Shown one piece after another: positions 1-7,752 of a stretch of DNA of 64,000 nt (the first letter of the stretch is position 1; each line of letters opens with the position of its first letter). Location of the stretch: assembly GCF_022700675.1 (NCBI RefSeq), contig NZ_CP062182.1, positions 2,984,991-3,048,990 of the forward strand, written 5' to 3'. A program made the position numbers and the translations under genes. This DNA comes from Acinetobacter sp. ASP199 (GTDB lineage: Bacteria > Pseudomonadota > Gammaproteobacteria > Pseudomonadales > Moraxellaceae). The notes under the pieces are model-generated. The model worked only from the letters and a program-made list of their open reading frames with translations. It ran no database searches and was not told the origin of the DNA.

Positions 1-929
1 TTACCACGTAAACGGAATAATTTACCGGTTTGGGTACCTTCCGGGATTTTCAGGCTGACACGGCCATCCAGGGTTGGGATTTCAATCTCTTTACCCAATG
101 CAGCATCAGCAATTGAAACAGGCACATCCATATACAGGTCAGCGCCATCACGCTGGAAGATCTCGTGCTCACGCACTACCACTTCTACGTACAGATCGCC
201 AGATTGACCATCACGGATCGCTTCACCCTTACCGGTTAAACGTACGCGGTCGCCATTGTCCACACCAGCTGGAATGGTAACTTCCAGGGTTTGCTGACGA
301 TCAGATACGCCCGAACCATGACATTTATTACATGGATTCTTGATGATCTTGCCTTGACCACGACAGGTGCTACAGGTTTGCTGTACAGAGAAAAACCCCT
401 GCTGCATACGTACCTGGCCCGCACCATGACAGGTCGGACAAGTTTCCACATCATTCGGATTTTTAGAGCCTTTACCATCACAGGCATCACATGGTGCAGG
501 CGCAGTGAAGGTAATCGTTTTCTTGACGCCTTTGACTGCTTCTTCCAGACTCAGTTCCATCACATAACGTAAGTCAGAACCACGACGCGCACGTTGTTGC
601 TGACGACCGCCACCAAATGCCCCACCAAAGATGTCACCGAACTGGCTGAAAATATCTTCTGCGCTAAAACCACCGCCGAAGCCGCCACCGCCGCCCATAC
701 CACCTTCAAAGGCCTGATGGCCCATACGGTCGTACATGCTGCGCTTTTCGCTGTCAGACAGTACTTCATAAGCTTCTGAAGCTTCCTTAAACTTTTCTTC
801 AGCTTCTGGATTGTCAGGGTTGCGGTCTGGATGATATTTCATCGCCAACTTACGGTAGGCTTTTTTAATCTCATCATCACTAGCGGTTTTAGCAACACCC
901 AAAACCTCATAATAATCACGTTTAGCCAT
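1..929 (-). CDS. dnaJ: Chaperone protein DnaJ (3' end cut off by window edge)
   Basis: Co-chaperone that delivers unfolded proteins to DnaK and stimulates its ATPase. About 309 N-terminal residues are visible; DnaJ is usually about 370 residues, so the C-terminal substrate-binding part is missing. Visible in order: the J-domain with the HPD motif (KYHPDRNP), a Gly/Phe-rich linker (GGGGFGGGF), and four CXXCXGXG zinc-binding repeats ([32 protein letters not shown]). The ATG at 927-929 is preceded by a good GAGGAG ribosome binding site. The identification is certain; only the end lies outside the window. Confidence 0.98.
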   Translation of the reverse strand, partial: MAKRDYYEVLGVAKTASDDEIKKAYRKLAMKYHPDRNPDNPEAEEKFKEASEAYEVLSDSEKRSMYDRMGHQAFEGGMGGGGGFGGGFSAEDIFSQFGDIFGGAFGGGRQQQRARRGSDLRYVMELSLEEAVKGVKKTITFTAPAPCDACDGKGSKNPNDVETCPTCHGAGQVRMQQGFFSVQQTCSTCRGQGKIIKNPCNKCHGSGVSDRQQTLEVTIPAGVDNGDRVRLTGKGEAIRDGQSGDLYVEVVVREHEIFQRDGADLYMDVPVSIADAALGKEIEIPTLDGRVSLKIPEGTQTGKLFRLRG

Positions 930-1034
930 GTCTGGCGATGCTCCTCACGGAATTTTATTTAATACTCAACTGTGGTCTGAAATTGGGGGTCAAACCAGTT
1001 TTTACAAGGGGGAATCTGAAAAAAAATCGAAAGC

Positions 1035-1412
1035 TTAGAAAACAGCTTTGCTCTGATAGAATTTGGACACGCCCTTGAACCAGGCATTAATTATGAAAAT
1101 AAAGGCGATAAAGCTGAATACGACACCCGTGACAGTACAGGCTTTCACCCATAACATGCTGTCCCAGGCATGGAAAAAGAGTGGAATAAACCAGAGGGCT
1201 GCAAAAACAGCCAGCATGGTATAGATCACCACATTACGCATAATCCAAAGGGCTTGTGCCTGTAGCCAGACTTCCGCATAGTCGACCTGAGCGACTTTGC
1301 GTGCTAACCAATAAGAAAAAATTCCAAAAATCACGGTAAAAGAGGCTAAAAACATGAACACATATGCAATGGCTACAGAGCGCCGCATTTGAGTTAAACT
1401 TTTTTGATTCAT
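1035..1412 (-). CDS. Small hypothetical membrane protein, 125 aa
   Basis: I do not recognise a named family. The protein starts MNQKSLTQMRRS and has about four hydrophobic segments (one after the basic N-terminus, one following the NVVIYTML stretch, and a pair near the C-terminus), so it is probably an inner membrane protein. An upstream in-frame start would add 19 residues, but the ATG at 1410-1412 has an AAAGAG-like site in front and gives a natural basic N-terminus. It lies upstream of dnaJ in the same direction with a gap of about 100 bp, and downstream of nothing that suggests a function. Confidence 0.65.
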   Translation of the reverse strand: MNQKSLTQMRRSVAIAYVFMFLASFTVIFGIFSYWLARKVAQVDYAEVWLQAQALWIMRNVVIYTMLAVFAALWFIPLFFHAWDSMLWVKACTVTGVVFSFIAFIFIINAWFKGVSKFYQSKAVF

Positions 1413-1544
1413 GTCTCTTTCAACCTCGTTGTCCGTTTCTGCAATACTGAAAAAACGGCAACTTCGCATTTTTTAAAATTGTAAAATTATCAGGCACTAC
1501 TATATTAAAAAATTTAATATTTCGCACCTGATTTTAAGACAGTT

Positions 1545-4500
1545 TTAGACCGATTGCGAAGTTTTCTTTACCTTAAACCATTGCGCATACAAGGCCGGCA
1601 GGAAAAACAGGGTTAGCAGCGTCGCCACAATCAATCCGCCCATGATAGCAACCGCCATTGGGCCAAAGAAAATGCTGCGTGAAAGTGGAATCATGGCCAT
1701 TACAGCAGCCAAAGCCGTGAGTACAATTGGACGGCAACGGCGTACTGTGGCATTGATGATGGCATCCCATTGTGACTCCCCTGCCTGAATATCCTGTTCA
1801 ATCTGATCAATCAGAATCAGGGAATTACGCATGATCATGCCTGAGAGTGCAATCGTACCCAGCATGGCGACGAAACCAAACGGTTTATTAAACAATAACA
1901 GAAAGAGTACCACGCCAATGATGCCCAGTGGGGCGGTCAGGAACACAATAAAAGTCCGTGACATACTCTTCAATTGGATCATCAGCAGGGTCAGAACCAC
2001 TGCCAGGAACAATGGCATACCGGCATTCACAGATGTCTGACCACGTGCTGATTCCTCAACGGTGCCCCCTATTTCCAACAGATAACTATTTGGCATCTCG
2101 GCACGTAGCTGATCTAGTGTAGATTGCAATTCATTCACGACAGTTGCAGGCTGCAAACTGGTACGGATATCCGCACGTACGGTAATCGTCGGCAAACGGT
2201 TACGATGCCAGATCAAGCCTTCTTCAAAGCTGTATTCAATATTGGCGATCTGAGCCAACGGTACAAAGTTACCACGTGTAGTGGGTACCGCCAGGCTGCT
2301 TAAAGAAGCCACATCCACCCGTTCCGCCTGATCACCACGCAGACGAATTTCAATCAGCTCACGTTTTTCCCGGAACTGATCCAGTCCTGCTCCTGCAATG
2401 GAGCTGTTGAGGAAATTGGCCAGATCACTACTGCTCACGCCCATCTGACGGGCACGGTCCTGATCAATGTCTAATTTGATTACTTTGCTTGGTTCGCCCC
2501 AGTCTAAATGCACATTGGTGGTGTTCTGGTTTTCAGCCACTTGAGCAGCGACTTTTTGTGCCCAGGTACGCACCAGTCCCAGATCTTCACCCGATACCCG
2601 AAACTGCAGTGGATAACCGACGGGTGGGCCATTTTCCAGCAAGGATACGCGGGTACGCACTTCAGGTAGCAGCAGACGAATCTGTTTACTTAAGGATTCA
2701 CGGATTTCATTACGGTCTTCCAGTGAAGAAGCCAGTACTACAAACTGGGCAAAGCTGGTTTGTGGCAATTGCTGATCAAGTGGCAAATAGAAACGCGGTG
2801 AACCGGTGCCGACGTAAACCACGTAATTATCAATCCCTTCCTGTTTAGACAGGAAAGCCTCGACTTTTTTCACTGCAGCTTCCGTAGCCTTCAGTGAAGC
2901 ACCTTCTTCCAGCTTTAGATCAACCAGAATCTCCGCCCGATTTGATGGTGGGAAAAACTGCTGTGGTACGAATTTAAACATGATGATCGACAGGACAAAA
3001 ATACCTGCTGTCAGCGCAATCACGGTCTTGCGATAAGTGACACAGGTATTTACCCAGCGTCTAAAACCCTGATAGAACCGGGTCTGATAAGGATCATGAT
3101 GCTCACCGGCATGATGTATAATCGGCTGTGGTTCAGGCTGCTTGCGCAGACGCGACCAGAGGCGCTGATACCAGGGTGCTTTCTGGATCAGATCTTTATT
3201 AAAATCCGGCAGGAGTTTGTCACCCAAATACGGGACAAACAGCACTGCAGCGATCCAGGACACCAGCAAAGCAAGGGTCACCACCTGAAAGATAGAACGG
3301 GTATATTCCCCAGTACTGGATGCAGCAGTTGCAATTGGTAAGAAGCCAGCTGCTGTAATTAGAGTTCCGGTCAACATCGGAAAGGCGGTTGTACGCCAGG
3401 CATGCCCGGCAGCTTCCAGCCGGCTATAGCCCTGTTCCATTTTGATCACCATCATTTCAATGGCAATAATGGCATCATCGACCAGCAGACCAAGTGCCAG
3501 AATCAAGGCACCCAGGGAAATCTTGTGCAGGCCGACATCAAATAGCTGCATACCGGCAAAGGTCATCGCCAGTACCAAAGGAATTGAAAAAGCCACCACC
3601 AGACCGGGACGGAAACCGAGAGAGAAGAAGCTAACCAGAAGCACGATAATCACCGCTTCCGCCAGCACCTTCATAAACTCGTTGATACTGCGCTTTACCG
3701 CCACCGGTTGATCCGATACTTTTTGCAGATCCATCCCTAGAGGCAAGGATTTCTGCAGGCGAGCAAATTCCTGTTCCAGGTTTTTACCCAAGGCAATGAT
3801 GTCCCCACCCTTACGCATGGAGACCGCAATGCCAATCCCGTTTTCACCCATAAAACGCATGCGTGGCTGGGCTGGATCAGTAAAGCCGCGATAGACTTCT
3901 GCCACATCGCCGAGCTGAATGGTTTTACCATTCACATAAAGTGGCATCTGCTGTAGTTGTTCCACAGTTTGCAATGCACCACTGACTCGCACCTGAATCC
4001 GGTCTGACTCGGTTTCAAAAAAACCGGCATTGCTCATGGCATTTTGCTGTTGTAGCGACTGCTGAATAGCAGTGACTGGAATACCCAGCTGTGCAGCTTT
4101 GGTATTAGAAATCTCAATCCAGATTTTCTGGTCCTGCAGACCAATCAGTTCGACTTTGGCAACATCTTTCACTCGCTGCAATTGTAATTGCAGACGGTCG
4201 GCATATTCTTTCAGTGTGGCGTAGTCAAAATCTTTGCCTTTCAGTACATAGATATTGCCGAAGGTATCGCCGAATTCATCATTAAAGAACGGACCTTGCA
4301 CGCCTTGTGGCAGTTCATGCCGAATGTCATTGACCTTTTTACGTACCGTATACCAGACATCATTAATGTCTTTTGAACGCAAAGAATCTTTGGCAATAAA
4401 AGTGACCATTGACTCACCAGGACGGGAATAAGCCATGATGCGGTCATATTGACCTGTGGTCATCAGTTCCTTTTCAATCCGGTCCGTGACCTGCAGGGAA

Positions 4501-4682
4501 ACTTCCTGTGCACTGGCCCCCGGCCAGTAGGTTTGTACCACCATCACCTTAAAAGTAAAAGGTGGATCTTCACTCTGTGACAGTTTGGAATAAGACATGA
4601 TGCCGACCAGACCAAGTAGAATCATGAAATACAGCACCAGACCCTTATTTTTCAGGGCCCATTCCGAAAGGTTAAAATTCAT
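1545..4682 (-). CDS. RND-family multidrug efflux permease
   Basis: Inner membrane proton-driven exporter of the resistance-nodulation-division family. The length (1045 aa) is typical. The first transmembrane helix follows a short cytoplasmic N-terminus; large periplasmic loops lie between TM1-TM2 and TM7-TM8. The proton-relay aspartate pair is visible in TM4 (LLVDDAIIAIE, about residues 401-402). The C-terminal half repeats the fold, ending with the TM10-12 block (MRNSLILID and FFGPMAVAIMGG). It sits 2 bp downstream of the adaptor gene and must be co-transcribed with it; no outer membrane channel gene is present, so a shared TolC-like partner is likely. It resembles the MexB/VexB-like branch rather than metal CusA pumps; substrates cannot be read from sequence. 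Confidence 0.95.
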   Translation of the reverse strand: MNFNLSEWALKNKGLVLYFMILLGLVGIMSYSKLSQSEDPPFTFKVMVVQTYWPGASAQEVSLQVTDRIEKELMTTGQYDRIMAYSRPGESMVTFIAKDSLRSKDINDVWYTVRKKVNDIRHELPQGVQGPFFNDEFGDTFGNIYVLKGKDFDYATLKEYADRLQLQLQRVKDVAKVELIGLQDQKIWIEISNTKAAQLGIPVTAIQQSLQQQNAMSNAGFFETESDRIQVRVSGALQTVEQLQQMPLYVNGKTIQLGDVAEVYRGFTDPAQPRMRFMGENGIGIAVSMRKGGDIIALGKNLEQEFARLQKSLPLGMDLQKVSDQPVAVKRSINEFMKVLAEAVIIVLLVSFFSLGFRPGLVVAFSIPLVLAMTFAGMQLFDVGLHKISLGALILALGLLVDDAIIAIEMMVIKMEQGYSRLEAAGHAWRTTAFPMLTGTLITAAGFLPIATAASSTGEYTRSIFQVVTLALLVSWIAAVLFVPYLGDKLLPDFNKDLIQKAPWYQRLWSRLRKQPEPQPIIHHAGEHHDPYQTRFYQGFRRWVNTCVTYRKTVIALTAGIFVLSIIMFKFVPQQFFPPSNRAEILVDLKLEEGASLKATEAAVKKVEAFLSKQEGIDNYVVYVGTGSPRFYLPLDQQLPQTSFAQFVVLASSLEDRNEIRESLSKQIRLLLPEVRTRVSLLENGPPVGYPLQFRVSGEDLGLVRTWAQKVAAQVAENQNTTNVHLDWGEPSKVIKLDIDQDRARQMGVSSSDLANFLNSSIAGAGLDQFREKRELIEIRLRGDQAERVDVASLSSLAVPTTRGNFVPLAQIANIEYSFEEGLIWHRNRLPTITVRADIRTSLQPATVVNELQSTLDQLRAEMPNSYLLEIGGTVEESARGQTSVNAGMPLFLAVVLTLLMIQLKSMSRTFIVFLTAPLGIIGVVLFLLLFNKPFGFVAMLGTIALSGMIMRNSLILIDQIEQDIQAGESQWDAIINATVRRCRPIVLTALAAVMAMIPLSRSIFFGPMAVAIMGGLIVATLLTLFFLPALYAQWFKVKKTSQSV

Positions 4683-4684
4683 GT

Positions 4685-5788
4685 TTAACCTCCAGCCCGA
4701 ATGGTCACACTACGGTTCTGACGGTCAATCGGACGGATTTTTTGCTGATCCCGGAGCAGATGAATGCCCCCAATCACTACATAATCATCCGCTTTAAGAC
4801 CACTCAGCACAGGCACAGAATCACGGCCATAAGCGCCAATCTGCACCGGTACCTTACGTACGGTAGAATCCGGCTTGACCACCATCACATAAGCCTGACC
4901 CTCCATCGCAGAGATACTGGATAAAGGTACGCTCAGCGCATTGTCCTGAGTTTTGATAAAGAACACACGAGCACTTTGTCCAAGCTGAATCGATTTCTGG
5001 CCTTCACGTAGTGCTACCCGCACAGTAAAGGTCCGGGACTGGTCTGCAGCTGGAGAAATTTCACGTACATAAGCACTAAATTTTTCATCTTTTTTCGACC
5101 AGAGCGTAACCCAGGCTGACTGACCAACTTTAATCTCGCCAACCGCCTGTTCCGGCACTCCAATGACGACTTCGCGATCTCCAGAGAGCGCAATGTCAAA
5201 GGCTGCCTGCCCTGCCGCCACCACCTGACCGACTTCAATATGACGTGCAGTAATCACGCCATTTTTATTGGCAATCAAGCGGTTATAACCAGTCTGGTTA
5301 CGGCTGACATCATAATTGGACTGGGCCTGCTTCAGATTCGATCTAGCTGCCTTATATTGATTCTCGACTGCATCATATTGCGAGCGGCTGACCGCATTGG
5401 CCGGCAGTAACTGTTTAAAACGGTTCAGTTCATCTTCAGCAATTTTGGCTGCAGACTGGGCACTTTCCAGCTGGGCACGCGCTGCATTTAACTGCAGTTC
5501 CGCATCCTTGACATCTAAGCTCGCCAGTACCTGCCCTACCCGAACCTGATCCCCGACATCGACATAACGCTGGGTGATCTGACCAGCGACCCGGAACGCC
5601 AGTGGCGTTTGCTGACGTGCCTGTACATCCCCGGCATAGCTTTTCTGTTCTAAATAGGAGGTATTCGGCTGAGTCACCATGACAAAGGGAACTTCCTGTT
5701 CTGTTGCCGCATTGTTTTTGCTGCATCCCCCTAAGGTCACACTGCAAGCTATAATCATGCCGGTCAGGACGTACTGAATCGTGCTCAT
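4685..5788 (-). CDS. RND efflux periplasmic adaptor (membrane fusion lipoprotein)
   Basis: Membrane fusion protein that bridges the RND permease to an outer membrane channel. The N-terminus is a lipoprotein signal with the lipobox LGGC (mature Cys about residue 21), then a barrel-sandwich hybrid (biotinyl-lipoyl-like) half around YAGDVQARQQTPLAFRVAGQI, a helical hairpin rich in Gln/Ala (NAARAQLESAQSAAKIAEDEL), the second lipoyl half and a beta-barrel/membrane-proximal region. A longer reading frame starts at a TTG at 5806, but the ATG at 5786-5788 has an AAGAG-type site and places the signal peptide correctly. It is the first gene of the pump operon and divergent from the TetR gene. Confidence 0.93.
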   Translation of the reverse strand: MSTIQYVLTGMIIACSVTLGGCSKNNAATEQEVPFVMVTQPNTSYLEQKSYAGDVQARQQTPLAFRVAGQITQRYVDVGDQVRVGQVLASLDVKDAELQLNAARAQLESAQSAAKIAEDELNRFKQLLPANAVSRSQYDAVENQYKAARSNLKQAQSNYDVSRNQTGYNRLIANKNGVITARHIEVGQVVAAGQAAFDIALSGDREVVIGVPEQAVGEIKVGQSAWVTLWSKKDEKFSAYVREISPAADQSRTFTVRVALREGQKSIQLGQSARVFFIKTQDNALSVPLSSISAMEGQAYVMVVKPDSTVRKVPVQIGAYGRDSVPVLSGLKADDYVVIGGIHLLRDQQKIRPIDRQNRSVTIRAGG

Positions 5789-5862
5789 GTTGTCTGCTCT
5801 TATCAAATAAAATGATTTTTCTGGTCGATAGACTGCGCTATAGTGAACTGGTTATTTTTTAA

Positions 5863-5886
5863 TTAATATACCATGCGGTACACTAA
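5863..5886. promoter_or_regulatory. Imperfect palindrome, candidate operator of the TetR regulator
   Basis: The sequence TTAATATACC-ATGC-GGTACACTAA is a 24-bp interrupted palindrome with 8 of 10 arm pairs matching. It lies in the intergenic region between the divergent pump operon and the TetR gene, where a local repressor of such a pump normally binds. Function is inferred from position and symmetry. Confidence 0.5.
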
Positions 5887-5938
5887 TTAGAATTACCCCC
5901 ATAAAACAATGACCATTTTTATTTTTTTGGAAAAAAAT

Positions 5939-6559
5939 GTGCAAATTCCCGTAGGACGTCCTAAAGATCTCGAAAAGCGCCGGCGTATTCTGGATGCGGC
6001 CAAACACCTGTTTTTGCAGCATGGCTATCATGGTTCCAGCATGAACCAGATTGCGCAGGCTGCGGGCGTGACCAAGCTGACGGTGTATAACCATTTTCAG
6101 GACAAAGCCACACTCTTTACCTGCGCAATTGAGGATACCTGCGAGCATCTTATTCCGCTCAGTCCGACGACACTGCTGCATGCCGAGAGCAATTTTCGTG
6201 ATGCGTTGCATGAAGCCTGTATGCTGTCGATGAATATGGTCAATCTGCCGGAAGCGATTAAACTGGATTTACTGCTGATGGAACTGGCCTCCGAGCAAAG
6301 CCCTTTAACCCAACAATTCTTTAATGCCTCACATCTGCGATTGAGCCAGCTCTGGCAGGAGTTCTTTCATCTGGCTCAGAGCTATTATTTTATTCAGCAA
6401 GATGATCCATGGCGGCAAACTGAACTGATGCTCTCACTGCTGTTTGGTAATCGGCATCAGAAAGTGCTGCTGGGTGTTGTTGCTGTACCCACCCTGGAAC
6501 AACAGCAAATAATTATTCAGGACGCTATTTATATTTTCTTATTGCGCTATGCTGCCTAA
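5939..6559 (+). CDS. TetR/AcrR family transcriptional regulator
   Basis: DNA-binding repressor, most likely controlling the divergent RND pump. The N-terminal helix-turn-helix is clear (RRRILDAAKHLFLQHGYHGSSMNQIAQAAGVTKLTV..., residues about 12-50 from this start), followed by an all-helical ligand-binding domain. I chose a GTG start at 5939 because GGAAAA precedes it at correct spacing and the protein then begins VQIPVGRPKD, typical of the family; an ATG at 5909 in frame lacks a ribosome binding site. The stop codon TAA (6557-6559) lies within the 9-bp target duplication of the downstream IS, so the protein is intact. Confidence 0.9.
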   Translation: MQIPVGRPKDLEKRRRILDAAKHLFLQHGYHGSSMNQIAQAAGVTKLTVYNHFQDKATLFTCAIEDTCEHLIPLSPTTLLHAESNFRDALHEACMLSMNMVNLPEAIKLDLLLMELASEQSPLTQQFFNASHLRLSQLWQEFFHLAQSYYFIQQDDPWRQTELMLSLLFGNRHQKVLLGVVAVPTLEQQQIIIQDAIYIFLLRYAA

Positions 6560-6561
6560 GC

Positions 6562-7600
6562 GGCTTTGTTGCACAAACCTATCTGTAAAGGCTTTTTCAG
6601 CGATATAATTTTCAAATGAAGAAGCCTACACACAAAATCTACCGCACAACCAATTGGCCCGCATATAACCGAGCACTCATGAGTCGCGGAAATATTGTCA
6701 TTTGGTTTGATCCTGCTACGCAATGGTATGCTCCATCAAAAGGCAAACAAGGGCGAAATCAAACCTACTCCGACGCAGCTATCCAATGCTGCTTAATGAT
6801 TAAATCCTTATTCCGTCTATCTTTACGTATGGTCACTGGCTTTGTGCAAAGTCTGATTGAACTTTGCGGATTAAATTGGACCGCACCAGATTACAGTACG
6901 CTTTGTAGAAGACAAAAGCATATTGATATTGCAATCAGCTACCAAAAAAGTAGCGATGGGCTGCATCTACTCGTAGACTCTACAGGCATGAAGTTTCTAG
7001 GTGAGGGCGAATGGAAACGCAAGAAACATGGAGCTGAATATCGTCGCCAATGGCGTAAACTACATATTGGTATAGATGCCAAAACCCTACAAATACGCGC
7101 TATTCAGCTCACAACCAATAATGTCGGTGATTCACAGGTGCTTGGTGATTTACTTAATCAGATTCCACAAGATGAGCAGATTGACTCTGTTTATACCGAT
7201 GGAGCTTATGACACCAAGCAATGCCGTCAGGTCATTGCAGATCGGCAAGCACATGCGGTGATTCCACCTAGAAAAAATGCGAAACCATGGAAAGATACAA
7301 AGATCAGCTCGCTAGAGCGAAATGAATTACTTCGAACAGTTAAACGTTTAGGCAGGACATTATGGAAAAAATGGTCAGGCTATCATCGCCGCAGTTTGGT
7401 GGAAACCAAGATGCATTGCATCAAATTATTAGGCGATAAATTAATGGCAAGAAGCTTTCCTAGTCAGGTGAATGAAATTCATGCACGTGTAGCAGTCCTC
7501 AACAGATTTACGGAATTAGGTCGACCACTTACCCAAGTTACGCCTTAAATTTGGCTCAATTAGGGGCGCTTTGCATTTCAAATCTTTGTGCAACAAAGCC
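6562..7600 (+). mobile_element. IS5-family (IS903-group) insertion sequence, complete
   Basis: The element is 1039 bp. Its ends are inverted repeats: GGCTTTGTTGCACAAA at 6562-6577 and the complement TTTGTGCAACAAAGCC at 7585-7600. It is flanked by a perfect 9-bp target site duplication TGCCTAAGC at 6553-6561 and 7601-7609. The GGCTTTGTTG terminus, 9-bp duplication and single DDE transposase are typical of the IS903 group of IS5. The target was the last codons and stop of the upstream tetR gene, which is recreated intact. Confidence 0.95.
6616..7548 (+). CDS. IS5-family DDE transposase
   Basis: Transposase of the flanking IS, 310 aa, full length with no frameshift, so the element may still be active. 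The N-terminal part carries the DUF4338/IS5-type DNA-binding region (NWPAYNRALMSRGN). The catalytic triad is visible as D in LLVDSTGMKF (about residue 121), D in YTDGAYD (about 195) and E in the SLVETKM signature (about 263). The gene starts 39 bp inside the left inverted repeat, as expected for this group. Confidence 0.96.
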   Translation: MKKPTHKIYRTTNWPAYNRALMSRGNIVIWFDPATQWYAPSKGKQGRNQTYSDAAIQCCLMIKSLFRLSLRMVTGFVQSLIELCGLNWTAPDYSTLCRRQKHIDIAISYQKSSDGLHLLVDSTGMKFLGEGEWKRKKHGAEYRRQWRKLHIGIDAKTLQIRAIQLTTNNVGDSQVLGDLLNQIPQDEQIDSVYTDGAYDTKQCRQVIADRQAHAVIPPRKNAKPWKDTKISSLERNELLRTVKRLGRTLWKKWSGYHRRSLVETKMHCIKLLGDKLMARSFPSQVNEIHARVAVLNRFTELGRPLTQVTP

Positions 7601-7752
7601 TGCCTAAGCTGTCAATTTGTCATCAGATTCATATAAATTGGTATTAGCCTTGCTATTTTATAGACAGGTCATGTCCGACTTTTGTCTGTAACGGGCTTGG
7701 AATGCTTTCCAGGCACGGTATAGTCTGGAAATGCAACAGAGGGAATATAAAA

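Noticed and set aside
7702..7752. Longer start for ppc
   Set aside because: The extra 17 codons have no ribosome binding site and are absent from the family; AGAGGGA marks the ATG at 7753.
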